Source: JADFOB01 sp046753625
GTDB taxonomy: Bacteria; Planctomycetota; Phycisphaerae; UBA1845
NCBI GenBank assembly: GCA_046753625.1
Contig: JBHHUB010000031.1
Span: forward strand, 1-27,221
Length of the DNA stretch: 27,221 nucleotides
Reading direction: 5' to 3'
Positions 14,814-23,029 of the stretch are shown here, one piece after another. The position numbers and the translations under genes are program-made. The first letter of the stretch is position 1; each line of letters opens with the position of its first letter. Below the pieces are notes generated by a model. That model saw nothing but the letters and a program-made list of their open reading frames with translations, was not told where the DNA came from and did no database searches.

Positions 14814-17786
14814 ATGACAGGCTTGTACGGTTCGTCCGATAACCCGCGTCTGGTGGGTCTTGTTCTGGTTTGCGGTCTCGCGATTGGGGCGACTGCCGCG
14901 CTCGCCGGTCCGCGCAACTATGTGCTGCGCGACGGGCGGACGGTCGAACTGATGCGTTCGGACAGCGAGTTCGCGGTAGAATTGGATTGCGTCGATTCGA
15001 GCAAGGCTTGTGCCCGCCGCCTGGCATCCAAGGGGGTCGGCATCATCACCGGTTATCCCGGCGTACCCAATTCTCGGTTTAAGATTCTTCGTGTTGCCGA
15101 CGCGTCTGCGGGCAAGCGCGCGCTGGTCCGTCAGGATGCGGCGATCCGCTCGGTTCGGGCTGTATACCGCTTTCCCGGGGCTGACGATCCCTTGCTCGCC
15201 ACGGGAATCCTGCTGGTTCGCGTCCAGCCTGACCTGACGGACGACGAACTCGCGGCGTTGTGGTCCACCTATCGCGTGCGCGTCATCGAGCCGGTGGAGG
15301 GGTTGGGGAACACCTATGCCTTGGCCCCGCTCGATCCTGAGGAGGATGAGGTGTTGCGGGCCGAGGCGATGGCACTTGATCGCAGGACGGTCTGGGCCCA
15401 TCCGAATTTCCGGCGTCGGGCCGTGCTGGCTCAGGCGTTGCCTGGCGATGAGTTTTTCGCGCAGCAATGGTATCTCAACAATACCGGCCAGGGTGGGGGG
15501 ACTTCAGGTGCGGACATTTCGGTGCTCGGCGCTTGGCTGATTTCTCAAGGCCAGGACATTCGGATTGGGATGTACGACGATGCCTGCGACGTCAAGCATC
15601 CGGATTTGGTCCTCAACTATATTGGCGTGGGCAACGATCCTTCGCTTTCGTCCAACCAGGACGGCTTTGACGATCCCAGCCCGAAGCAGATCGGCGACCG
15701 GCACGGCACGGCGGTCATGGGCCTGGCGGTGGCGGTGGGCAACACGATCGGCGTGCGGGGCGTCGCGTTCCGATCGCGGTTTACGGCATCCCGGGGGCGT
15801 AGTGGTCTTCAGACGGACCAGCAAGATGTCGCCGCCTTCACGTTTGCCCGGCAGCGGGATGTGCAGGTCCACATCAACAGTTGGGGGTACGGTTTGGGGA
15901 ACCCTGCGCCTCCGATCGTGGAGGATGCGATCGACACGGCGTTTCTTCAAGGGCGCGATCCCGACGGGCTCGCTGGTGCTGAACCCGCACTCGGCATGGT
16001 GATCGTTTTCGCGCAGGGCAACACCTTCAACAGCAACGATGTGGGAGCCGGGGTTGAAGTCGAGCCGGGCTCGGCCGTTGCGACGCTTGATAGTGTGATC
16101 GCCGTCGGCGCATCGACTGCGCAGGATACGCTGGCAAGCTACAGCAATTATGGTCGGGACATGGAGTTTCTGGCTCCCGGCGGCGGTGATATTGTCGACA
16201 TCTTTACCACCGATAACGACGACTCCAACGCGGTCATTGAGGACGGGTTCAACCGGGGCGGGTTTCCGTTTGATTGCAACCCCGACGTTGATAGCAACTG
16301 CATCGAGGAGCTTGACCAAACCGGTCGCTACACATCGACTTTCTTCGGCACCTCGGCGTCCTGCCCGATTGTGGCCGGCGTGGCGGCGCTGATGCTCTCG
16401 GCCAACCAGTCATTAACTGCTACGGATGTGCGGGTCATTTTGGAACATTCGTGCGACCGCATCAGCCCCGACGACGCCGGCTACGATAACGTCACCGGCA
16501 AGAGCCTCCGCTACGGCTATGGTCGCGTCAACGCCGAGGCCGCAGTCAACGCCGCCAACGACGCGTTGGATAACGGTGGCCGGACGTGGCCTCGTCCCGC
16601 TACGAGCTTTGTGAAGGATGGGACTGATCTGACCTGGAAGGCGGGGATCGAAGCAGACGAGTTTCTCATTGTTGAGAGTGATGGGGACTTCACCTTTGCT
16701 TTTGACGTTGATGCGCCTTTCCCGAAGGATCTGGTTTGCTACTCTCCGGATCAGATCGGTTGCAGCGTGGCTCCCATCGAACCGCTTCCGGCCGGCGTTA
16801 GACTGACCGGCGTCAGTGCGTGCAAAGACGAGCCGTTCAGTGCGGGCGATACCTGCCTCTTGTCGGACAAGGTCCGCGACGGTGTCGCTTATGCCATCTT
16901 CGGGCGCAGCGGCATTGGTCGCTACTCGTGGGGCATTGAGGCTGTTGAAGCCGGCAGCGCCGGCGGGCCCGCGCCCGGTACGGCAGAAGGCCCGAACGTG
17001 ACCATTCGCCCCTCGATCACGAGCGGATCCTCTCCGTTGACCGTGCGCTTTACCGGTAACGCGGAGCGCACTTCGGCCGACATCGACGGCACGCGCGCGG
17101 AATGGGATTTCGATCTTGACGACGGCATTCTGGTGGACGCCACAACGCGGAATGCGGAGCACACCTACGTGGTCGGTGCCAATGAAGTACGGACGTTCAT
17201 CGCCCGCCTGACCATGTTCGATGTGAACGGGATGCCGGGCGTCGCCCAGGTGACGATTCGCGTTGAGGGTGCTACCGACGGAGACTTCGTTCCGGGGGGG
17301 ACGTCGAGCAGCGTAAGAATCGTTGTGGGCCTTCCGGGAAGCATTGACTCGGACGTGGACACGGGCGTATCCCCGTTCTCGGTTTTGCTGAGCGTCGATG
17401 CGACCACGTTGGTGGGTGACTTGCAGTCCATCGAGTGGGACATGGGCGACGGTACGTCGTCGACGAGCTTGGTTGTTCCGCATACGTTCATCAATACCAG
17501 TGACCAGGACTTGCGGATACCGGTAACCGCGAGGGTCACGACACAAACATCCGCGACTACGACACAAGTGGTTACAGCCGAACGGATCGTGACCGTGCGC
17601 CCGGAAGAAGAAACCGTGGAGTTACCACCGACGCCAAGCATTCCCGGGGCCGGTGTTCCGGGCGGTGGCGGAGGCGCGGGCGGTGGGGCATCCAGTTGCG
17701 GGGCGTTGGGATTGCTGCCTCTGGTCGGCTGCTTCGGACTGCTTCCGCTCATGCGTTACCGTCGACGCACCCGGCGGGTCGGATGA
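14814..17786 (+). CDS. Secreted S8 (subtilisin-like) serine protease with PKD-like domains and C-terminal anchor
   Basis: 990 residues from ATG at 14814, with AAGGAAG seven bases upstream. A signal peptide (PRLVGLVLVCGLAIGATAAL, cleavage near ALAG) is followed by an inhibitor-like propeptide and then by the protease domain starting near QQWYLNNTGQGG. The triad lies in GMYDDACDVKHPDL (Asp about 254), GDRHGTAVMG (His about 297) and FFGTSASCPIVAG (Ser about 514). Two PKD-like domains follow: one around AEWDFDLDDG with HTYVVGANE, the other around IEWDMGDGTSS with VPHTFINTSD. The tail is Gly-rich, then SSCGALGLLPLVGCFGLLPL, a hydrophobic stretch, and an RYRRRTRR end. This is the three-part layout of C-terminal sorting or anchoring signals. 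The target is unknown; extracellular protein breakdown or processing is likely. Confidence 0.92.
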   Translation: MTGLYGSSDNPRLVGLVLVCGLAIGATAALAGPRNYVLRDGRTVELMRSDSEFAVELDCVDSSKACARRLASKGVGIITGYPGVPNSRFKILRVADASAGKRALVRQDAAIRSVRAVYRFPGADDPLLATGILLVRVQPDLTDDELAALWSTYRVRVIEPVEGLGNTYALAPLDPEEDEVLRAEAMALDRRTVWAHPNFRRRAVLAQALPGDEFFAQQWYLNNTGQGGGTSGADISVLGAWLISQGQDIRIGMYDDACDVKHPDLVLNYIGVGNDPSLSSNQDGFDDPSPKQIGDRHGTAVMGLAVAVGNTIGVRGVAFRSRFTASRGRSGLQTDQQDVAAFTFARQRDVQVHINSWGYGLGNPAPPIVEDAIDTAFLQGRDPDGLAGAEPALGMVIVFAQGNTFNSNDVGAGVEVEPGSAVATLDSVIAVGASTAQDTLASYSNYGRDMEFLAPGGGDIVDIFTTDNDDSNAVIEDGFNRGGFPFDCNPDVDSNCIEELDQTGRYTSTFFGTSASCPIVAGVAALMLSANQSLTATDVRVILEHSCDRISPDDAGYDNVTGKSLRYGYGRVNAEAAVNAANDALDNGGRTWPRPATSFVKDGTDLTWKAGIEADEFLIVESDGDFTFAFDVDAPFPKDLVCYSPDQIGCSVAPIEPLPAGVRLTGVSACKDEPFSAGDTCLLSDKVRDGVAYAIFGRSGIGRYSWGIEAVEAGSAGGPAPGTAEGPNVTIRPSITSGSSPLTVRFTGNAERTSADIDGTRAEWDFDLDDGILVDATTRNAEHTYVVGANEVRTFIARLTMFDVNGMPGVAQVTIRVEGATDGDFVPGGTSSSVRIVVGLPGSIDSDVDTGVSPFSVLLSVDATTLVGDLQSIEWDMGDGTSSTSLVVPHTFINTSDQDLRIPVTARVTTQTSATTTQVVTAERIVTVRPEEETVELPPTPSIPGAGVPGGGGGAGGGASSCGALGLLPLVGCFGLLPLMRYRRRTRRVG

Positions 17787-17813
17787 GTTACCGTGCAGAC
17801 GTGATCCGCGCAC

Positions 17814-17850
17814 AAAAAAAAAAGGCCGACTGCCGTGAGGGGTCTTGGCC
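17814..17850 (-). terminator. Intrinsic terminator on the minus strand
   Basis: Read on the minus strand, GGCC-AA-GAC pairs with GTC-GGCC around an 11-base loop and is followed at once by ten T residues. This is a standard rho-independent layout. The only visible gene upstream on this strand is the RRM gene, whose stop is about 380 bases away. Confidence 0.65.
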
Positions 17851-18041
17851 GTGTTGATTCACGAGGTGGGGATTCGACTTTCAGCGCTCGGTTTCCCGGA
17901 AGCGCCTGAGTCCAGCGCAATGCGTGCGTCGCTGGAAACCCTTTGGGGATGCGGCGAATCCGCAGGTACCAGAAAGGCATCCCGCATTCTCTGAGGTGCT
18001 GCTTTTGAAGTGGTGCTGAGCCGCATGCACCGGCCGAAACC

Positions 18042-18068
18042 GGAGCGCGGGCCAACGACCCGCGCTCC
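18042..18068. terminator. Perfect 10-bp hairpin in the convergent gap
   Basis: GGAGCGCGGG and CCCGCGCTCC form a perfect stem around the 7-base loop CCAACGA. Six T residues follow on the plus strand, but only 13 bases later, so it is not a standard terminator. It may stop transcription from both sides or be part of a structured RNA. Confidence 0.45.
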
Positions 18069-18097
18069 AAGCCTCGGACGATTTTTTGCTGTAGGCG

Positions 18098-18235
18098 CTA
18101 GAGCACTTGCCCTGTTCGTGCGGCGATGGCCGGGCGATCGACGGGCGGCCGCGCGGGCCTTAAGCCCTTGGTCGGCCTCATGTTCCGTGTCGACGGCCTC
18201 TCGAAACCGCTACGCAGGACGTGGCAACGCACTAG
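18098..18235. mobile_element. Possible small CTAG-flanked element ending at the RRM stop codon
   Basis: The segment begins CTAGAGCACTTGCC and ends GCAACGCACTAG. The reverse complement of its end, CTAGTGCGTTGCC, agrees with the start at 10 of 13 positions. The CTAG at 18232-18235 contains the TAG stop of the RRM gene. It resembles the better supported element at 18889-19052 but the inverted ends are short. Confidence 0.35.
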
Positions 18236-18531
18236 TAGCGATCGCGCCGACCGCCGCCGTAGCCACCGCCACCACTCCGCGACTCGCGCGGCTTGGCTTC
18301 GTTGACTTTCAGCGTACGACCGCCGTGTGATTGACCGTCCAGTGCGGAAATGGCCGCCTGGGCCTCCGCCTCGGAGTCCATCTCGGCGAACCCGAATCCT
18401 TTGCTTTGACCGGTGGACCGGTCGCTGATGACCTCGGCGCTGAGCACGGTTCCGTGCGCACCAAGCAAAGACTCCAGATCAGAGCTGGAGACGTCATAGC
18501 CTAGATTCCCAATATACAGCCTTTTACCCAT
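18232..18531 (-). CDS. Small RNA-binding protein with one RRM domain
   Basis: 99 residues from ATG at 18531, with a strong AGGAGG six bases upstream. One RRM fills residues 4-80: RNP2 is LYIGNL (5-10) and RNP1 is KGFGFAEM (44-51), both with the aromatic residues that stack on RNA bases. The tail is short, Gly- and Arg-rich (SGGGGYGGGRRDRY). Proteins of this type are known from cyanobacteria and other bacteria, often cold-induced, and bind single-stranded RNA without strong sequence choice. The gene stands alone; the upstream region on this strand is non-coding for over 500 bases. The stop TAG is part of a CTAG that also bounds a possible small mobile element. Confidence 0.93.
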   Translation of the reverse strand: MGKRLYIGNLGYDVSSSDLESLLGAHGTVLSAEVISDRSTGQSKGFGFAEMDSEAEAQAAISALDGQSHGGRTLKVNEAKPRESRSGGGGYGGGRRDRY

Positions 18532-18888
18532 CGTAAACCTCCTATCGATGGCGCATACGACCCGCAGTTTTACTTTCAGGATCGTTGTGAAAGGGGCCTA
18601 TACAAAAGCCACGTAGGAAGGAAGACGATTTTGGTCATGCAATCCGGATTTGGGTAACCAATCACCAGGGGCGTGCCTCGTTCGACGAACCAACCGCAAT
18701 GGATCATACACCACTGCCGGCGGCAGTCAAGTGGAAAAGGAAACAAAGTTCGCCCATCTCATCCAAAAAGTGCGGTGTTGGGGCTGAAAAGCGTGGAAAT
18801 CGGCAATCTGTGCGTCCGCGTACGGTCCCGCGCTCGCGCGCGAATCGCTCCATCGGCGAGGATATCGGCTTGCCATGGAACCCACGAG
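18532..18888. other. Leader region upstream of the RRM gene
   Basis: These 357 bases lie upstream of the RRM gene. They contain the short palindrome CTGCCGGCGGCAG near 18715-18727. No gene or clear promoter was recognised. Confidence 0.35.
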
Positions 18889-19052
18889 CTAGTGCTGCGT
18901 CACACCTTAATCTATGGGTTGTCGCTGCCCGAGCCACCCGAATCGCGCGCGAATCAGAGCCCACCGCGCTAGCGGTGGGACCAGTCCGAGGGCTGGCGCC
19001 CGCGGCGCTGACTCGTAACGAACCCGAAAGTTTACGTGTGTCAAAGCACTAG
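18889..19052. mobile_element. MITE-like element with CTAG ends and imperfect 32-bp inverted repeats
   Basis: The two ends, read inward, both start CTAGTGCT and then agree at 23 of 32 positions without gaps, closing with GGGTT. CTAG at both borders could be a 4-bp target duplication, as made by some IS5-type transposases. No transposase is present, so the element would be non-autonomous. The interior contains copy D of the two-hairpin repeat. The right CTAG (19049-19052) contains the TAG stop codon of the CBS-type gene. Confidence 0.55.
18955..19011 (-). repeat. Two-hairpin dispersed repeat, copy D
   Basis: On the minus strand the head is TCAGCGCCGCGGGCGCCAGC followed by CCTCGGAC. The tail is a perfect 8-bp hairpin CCCACCGC TAGC GCGGTGGG, then CTCTG. 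It is the shortest copy and lies inside the MITE-like element, 38 bases beyond the CBS-type stop. Confidence 0.6.
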
Positions 19053-20428
19053 CCGCGGGCGGCCAGGTATTCGACCACGTCGATCTCACCAATGATGCCC
19101 ACGATTTGCTCGTGGTCCACGACGACGGCCATGTTGTTCTTATCGAATATGGTTTGTACGCGCGAGAGCGGGTCATCGAGTCCGACCTCGCCTTCAAGGT
19201 GTGCGGCCGCACCGAGCACGCTGTCGTCCGCCTTGCATCGGCCCTGGATGAGTGCCGAAAGGATGTCGGTCTCATGGACCATCAGGTGTGGCCCGCCGTT
19301 GGCCGTCTTGACGGGCATTTGAGAGATGCCCAGCTCCTTCATGCGCTTGGCCACGTTGGCCAGCGACTCGTCGCTCGATGCGAAATCAACGTGGGAGCCC
19401 TTGAACTTGAGAATGTCGCGGACGGAACCCAGCCGCTCATCGAGGCCGAGGTAGCCAAGATCCTTCATCCATTCGTCGTCGAAGCACTTGGAGATGTAAC
19501 GGTCGCCCGAGTCCGGAATGATGACGACGATTAGCTTTCCGGGCCCCAGTTCCTTGGCGACCTTGAGTGCGCCGAACAGGGCCGTGCCTGCGGATGCGCC
19601 GGCGAAGATGCCTTCTTCACGCACAAGCCGCCGAGCGGTGAGGAAGGTGTCGCGGTCGCTGACTTGCAGAACCTCATCAATAACGGAGAAATCCAGCGTG
19701 CCGACCATGAAATCGTGCCCGATGCCCTCGACGCGGTAGATGCTCGGCGGTCCCGGTTCACGCTTGTGGAACAGGTCGTAGTAGATGCTGCCGTGGGGGT
19801 CCGGGCAGACGATGCAGAGTTCACGCTTGGCCTCGGCGGCTTTTTCCTTCAGATACTTGCCGGCGCCGGAGATGGTTCCCCCCGTGCCAATGCCACCGAC
19901 AAAGCAATCGATCGTGCCGTCCGTGTCCGCCCAGATTTCCGGCCCGGTGGTCAGGTAGTGGGCGTGGGGGTTGTCCATGTTGTAGTACTGATCGGTATAG
20001 AACGCGTTGGGTGTTTCGCGGGCGATGCGCTTGGCCACCTCGACGTAGCTATCGGGGTGATCGTGCTCCAGATCGGTCTTGGTGACCACAACCTCCGCCC
20101 CATAGGCCTTGAGCATGTCGATCTTTTCTTTGCTCATCTTGTCGGGGATCGTAAAAACGGATCGGTAGCCGCGCACGGCCGCGGTCATCGCCAGCCCCAG
20201 CCCCGTGTTGCCCGAAGTGCTCTCGACCAGGGTGGCTCCGGGTTTGATCAACCCCTTTTCCTCAGCACATTTGACCATGTAGTACGCCATACGGTCCTTG
20301 ACGGATCCGCCGGGGTTGAGGTGCTCCATTTTGACCAGGATGGTGGCCATGGAGGAATCGGCCATGCGGTTGAGGCGGACCATCGGCGTTTGGCCAATGA
20401 GCTCCAGGACGTTTTCACAATACTTCAT
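19049..20428 (-). CDS. Cystathionine beta-synthase type PLP enzyme with C-terminal CBS domains
   Basis: 459 residues from ATG at 20428, which has GAGG six bases upstream; an upstream in-frame ATG at 20449 is less likely because relatives begin MKYxENVLELIG. The catalytic domain is fold-type II: Lys44 in NPGGSVKDRM holds PLP, TSGNTGLGLA (71-80) binds the substrate carboxylate, GIGTGGTISGAGKYL binds the phosphate, and GIFAGASAGTA follows. Residues about 340-459 form a pair of CBS domains (DESLANVAKRMKELGISQMP and DPLSRVQTIFDKNNMAVVVD), often a site of nucleotide control. The enzyme condenses serine with homocysteine, or acts as a cysteine synthase, in sulfur amino acid metabolism. No other sulfur gene is near. 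The TAG stop is shared with the edge of a MITE-like element. Confidence 0.93.
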   Translation of the reverse strand: MKYCENVLELIGQTPMVRLNRMADSSMATILVKMEHLNPGGSVKDRMAYYMVKCAEEKGLIKPGATLVESTSGNTGLGLAMTAAVRGYRSVFTIPDKMSKEKIDMLKAYGAEVVVTKTDLEHDHPDSYVEVAKRIARETPNAFYTDQYYNMDNPHAHYLTTGPEIWADTDGTIDCFVGGIGTGGTISGAGKYLKEKAAEAKRELCIVCPDPHGSIYYDLFHKREPGPPSIYRVEGIGHDFMVGTLDFSVIDEVLQVSDRDTFLTARRLVREEGIFAGASAGTALFGALKVAKELGPGKLIVVIIPDSGDRYISKCFDDEWMKDLGYLGLDERLGSVRDILKFKGSHVDFASSDESLANVAKRMKELGISQMPVKTANGGPHLMVHETDILSALIQGRCKADDSVLGAAAHLEGEVGLDDPLSRVQTIFDKNNMAVVVDHEQIVGIIGEIDVVEYLAARG

Positions 20429-20781
20429 TTTGAACCTCGCTTCAGCCATGCCTCGACTGCGCAAACATCGCCCGCAGCTCGTCGCCATCCTCGGAAACAG
20501 GACACCGATCGCCCGGCGGTGGCGATGAGTCGAGTCTTCAGTAGCTATTTCAGCGGCCCGGCGCCCCCATCTTATTCGGGATCGCCCACAAGCGGCAAGT
20601 GCGATTTCGGGATGACGTGGCCGCGGGGTGCACCTGGCGGCGGGCGGTTTCTCGTGGAGGGTGATTGCGCCGTCCGGCCGGGCGAACGGGTCTGATTTGA
20701 CGATGTCCCGTTTCTGACTCTACCATGCCCGTTTGAGTAGTGCCTTGGTGGGCATCCACGCGCCAATACCTGGACGAAAGC
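20429..20781. other. 353-base divergent promoter region
   Basis: The region lies between the divergent CBS-type gene and hldE. It holds a likely hldE promoter. No good promoter for the CBS-type gene could be fixed. Confidence 0.4.
20697..20726 (+). promoter_or_regulatory. Likely promoter of hldE
   Basis: TTGACG (5 of 6) is followed after 18 bases by TACCAT (4 of 6). Transcription would start near 20733, about 50 bases before the hldE ATG. Confidence 0.45.
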
Positions 20782-22272
20782 ATGTCAGAACAACTGTCGC
20801 AATGGGTTCGCCGGGCCGCCGGGAAACGCGTGCTGCTCGTTGGTGATCTGATCCTCGATCGCTACATCTACGGCGACGCTGAGCGCATCAGTCCCGAGGC
20901 TCCGGTGCCCGTGCTGAGAACCGTGGAAAAACGAGAGGCCGTGGGGGGCGCCGCCAACGTCGCGTCCTGCTTGAGGGCGCTGGGCTGCGACGTCGTTTGC
21001 TGTGGGCTGGTAGGCGAGGATCGGCGCGCCAAACAGCTTATCGGACTGCTTGAGTCGTTGGGGGTGGATGGATCGGCCGTCGTGTGCGACGCGGGTCGGC
21101 CGACAACCACCAAGACCCGCTTGGTGGGCTTGGCTCAGCATCGTCATCGCCAGCAGTTGCTGCGCGTCGATGATGAGGAGGCCGGCCCGCTCGCGGCCGC
21201 CGAAGCGAAGCGTCTGAAGGACGCGGTCGGCGCCAAATTGGCGGCGTGCGATGTGGTCTGCATCGAGGATTACGACAAGGGCGTGATCACCGTTGAATTG
21301 GTTCACGACATCGTGGAGGCGGCGCGGCGCGCCGGCAAAAAGGTGTTGGTGGATCCGGCGCGGCTGTCGGATTTCGGTCGCTACCGTGGCGCCGACATTT
21401 TGACGCCCAACCGACAGGAGCTCGCTATGGCTTGCGACACGTCGTTTGAGTCGCTCGAGCAGGTTGGCCGGGCGGCCCGCGAGTTGATCCGCCGGACCGC
21501 GGTCGGTGCCCTCGTCGCCACGTTGGATCGAGAAGGGTCGATCGTTGTTGAGAGTGCCGGACCATGGCACCACATCAAGACCACGCCCCGCAGCGTTTAC
21601 GACAACACGGGTGCCGGCGACGCGGTCCTGGCCATGCTGGCCGCCGCCGTTGCCGCGGGAGCACCGCTGATCGAAGCCGCTCGATTGGCCAACGTGGCCG
21701 GTGGGCTCGAAGTTGAGCGGTTCGGTTGCGTGCCGATTGCCGCGGACGAGGTGCTGGCGGAGTTGCGTCTGGAAGATCGGATGCAAAACGGGAAATTGCG
21801 CACGCGCGGCGAGGTGATCGCGGAGTTGTCGCTACGGCGTGATCGTGGAGAGACCGTCGTCTTCACCAACGGCTGCTTCGACATCCTGCACGCCGGTCAC
21901 GTCGATTTTCTGCGCCGCTGCCGCGCGGAAGGCTCGATGTTGGTCCTGGGCCTCAACAGCGATGCGTCGATTCGTGGGCTGGGCAAAGGGGACGATCGCC
22001 CGATCAATCGGTTCGAGCATCGCGCGGCCGTGCTTGGCGCGCTGGAATGCGTGGACTACGTCGTGGGCTTTAACGAGCCGAACCCGGAATGGCTGATTCG
22101 ACAGATTCGCCCCGACGTCCTGGCCAAGGGCGAGGACTGGGCGGGCAAGGGCGTGGTCGGCGCGGAGTTCGTCGAGTCGACCGGCGGCAAGGTGGTTCTG
22201 CTGCCGCTGTTGGAGGGGCTGAGCACGACCGCCTTGCTGGACCGCATCCGCGCGAGTGGAGCCATCGATTGA
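20782..22272 (+). CDS. hldE: Bifunctional D-glycero-beta-D-manno-heptose 7-phosphate kinase / heptose 1-phosphate adenylyltransferase
   Basis: 496 residues from ATG at 20782. The N-terminal 330 residues are a PfkB-type sugar kinase: LLVGDLILDRYIYGDAERIS, PEAPVPVL, GGAANVASCLRALG and the anion-hole motif NTGAGDAVLAML near residue 275. After a short linker, the C-terminal domain is a cytidylyltransferase-like nucleotidyltransferase with VVFTNGCFDILHAGHVDFL (HxGH motif) and RPINRFEHRAAVLGALECVD. This is the full HldE fusion. It phosphorylates heptose 7-phosphate at C1 and, after GmhB removes the 7-phosphate, makes ADP-heptose for lipopolysaccharide cores. The length matches the E. coli protein (about 477). 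gmhA, the first enzyme of the pathway, follows in the same operon with an overlapping start. gmhB and hldD are not in the window. Confidence 0.96.
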   Translation: MSEQLSQWVRRAAGKRVLLVGDLILDRYIYGDAERISPEAPVPVLRTVEKREAVGGAANVASCLRALGCDVVCCGLVGEDRRAKQLIGLLESLGVDGSAVVCDAGRPTTTKTRLVGLAQHRHRQQLLRVDDEEAGPLAAAEAKRLKDAVGAKLAACDVVCIEDYDKGVITVELVHDIVEAARRAGKKVLVDPARLSDFGRYRGADILTPNRQELAMACDTSFESLEQVGRAARELIRRTAVGALVATLDREGSIVVESAGPWHHIKTTPRSVYDNTGAGDAVLAMLAAAVAAGAPLIEAARLANVAGGLEVERFGCVPIAADEVLAELRLEDRMQNGKLRTRGEVIAELSLRRDRGETVVFTNGCFDILHAGHVDFLRRCRAEGSMLVLGLNSDASIRGLGKGDDRPINRFEHRAAVLGALECVDYVVGFNEPNPEWLIRQIRPDVLAKGEDWAGKGVVGAEFVESTGGKVVLLPLLEGLSTTALLDRIRASGAID

Positions 22273-22844
22273 GCGATCCGATTCAAGATCAGTTTCAAGA
22301 GCACCTGCGCGTTGTCACCGCCGCGGCGAAGCATGCCGATTTGCTGCGCGCCATCGCCGACCGCATCATCGCCTGCTTCAACGGCGGCGGCCGGCTCTAC
22401 CTTTTGGGCAATGGCGGAAGCGCCGCCGACGCCCAGCACATCGCGGCCGAACTCGTCGGACGATTCAAGCGAGACCGCAAAGCGCTCCCGGCGATGGCGC
22501 TGACCACGGACACGTCGATTCTCACCGCCGTCGCCAACGATTGCGGTGCGGACCTCTGTTTCGAACGTCAGGTTGATGCGCTCGTGACCGATCGTGACAT
22601 CGTCTGGGCCCTGAGCGTCTCGGGGACGTCGATCAACGTGATCCGCGCGATGCAACGGGCCAAGGCCATCGGCGCCGAGCGGATCGGTTTTACCGGACGG
22701 ACCGGCGGCGACCTGGCCCCGCTTTGCGACCATTGTTTCCTTGTGGATCACACGGCCAGCGATCGCGTTCAGGAAACGCACCAACTCGCCTACCACATCA
22801 TTTGCGACCGGATAGAGCAAATGTACGCAGGTACCACGCTGTAG
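22269..22844 (+). CDS. gmhA: Sedoheptulose 7-phosphate isomerase GmhA, TTG start
   Basis: 191 residues if it starts at the TTG at 22269, which overlaps the hldE stop in TTGA and has GTGGAG seven bases upstream. No in-frame ATG lies nearby upstream except deep inside hldE, and this start gives the family's usual length of about 190. The SIS-fold features are LLGNGGSAADAQHIAAELVG near residue 46, VSGTSINVIRAM, IGFTGRTGGDLAPLCD and the C-terminal RVQETHQLAYHIICDRIEQM with catalytic Gln and His. GmhA converts sedoheptulose 7-phosphate to D-glycero-D-manno-heptose 7-phosphate, the substrate of HldE. The overlap suggests coupled translation. The gene ends before a repeat-rich gap. Confidence 0.95.
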   Translation: MSDPIQDQFQEHLRVVTAAAKHADLLRAIADRIIACFNGGGRLYLLGNGGSAADAQHIAAELVGRFKRDRKALPAMALTTDTSILTAVANDCGADLCFERQVDALVTDRDIVWALSVSGTSINVIRAMQRAKAIGAERIGFTGRTGGDLAPLCDHCFLVDHTASDRVQETHQLAYHIICDRIEQMYAGTTL

Positions 22845-22870
22845 CACCCCGCTACCCGAGCGAAAGCGAT

Positions 22871-22905
22871 CGAAAGTCGAAGGGCGAAAGTCGAAGGTCG
22901 AAGGA
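22871..22905 (+). repeat. Five-unit 7-base tandem repeat
   Basis: Five successive units follow CGAARGN: CGAAAGT, CGAAGGG, CGAAAGT, CGAAGGT and CGAAGGA. The repeat starts 26 bases after the gmhA stop. Confidence 0.7.
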
Positions 22906-22912
22906 CGGGTGG

Positions 22913-22933
22913 CCCATGTCCTTCGGACATGGG
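22913..22933. terminator. Perfect 9-bp hairpin after gmhA
   Basis: CCCATGTCC TTC GGACATGGG is a perfect 9-bp stem with a 3-base loop. There is no T run, so it is either a dispersed palindrome or a weak terminator. Confidence 0.45.
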
Positions 22934-22998
22934 GGAGGCGATGACAGCCGTGTGGCGCTGCGTGCACGTCAACGTCGGTCGTCCACGATCATCGGCTC

Positions 22999-23022
22999 CC
23001 CCACCTCCAAAAGGAGATGGGG
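22999..23022. repeat. 10-bp hairpin with one mismatch
   Basis: CCCCACCTCC and GGAGATGGGG pair with one mismatch around the loop AAAA. It lies between the previous hairpin and repeat copy B. Confidence 0.45.
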
Positions 23023-23029
23023 CACCCGC

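Larger units (their letters stand above)
17787..18231. other. 445-base convergent gap with terminator and hairpins
   Basis: The stretch lies between the subtilase (+) and the RRM protein (-). It holds a minus-strand intrinsic terminator, a perfect 10-bp hairpin, several smaller hairpins (for example CCAGCG ... CGCTGG on the minus strand) and a CTAG-bounded segment at its right end. The short frames here look random. The region could hold a long 3' untranslated part or a small RNA. Confidence 0.4.

Noticed and set aside
17860..17890. tRNA-like T-arm (GTCGAATCCCC on the minus strand)
   Set aside because: No matching acceptor, D or anticodon arms could be built upstream.
17756..18070. 104-residue minus-strand frame in the convergent gap
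   Set aside because: It has no ribosome binding site or recognisable motif, runs through the terminator and overlaps the subtilase end.
17983..18090. 6S RNA-like start (TTCTCTGAGGTGC ... GCTGAGCCG)
   Set aside because: There is some likeness to the E. coli 6S 5' part, but no matching 3' closing strand was found.
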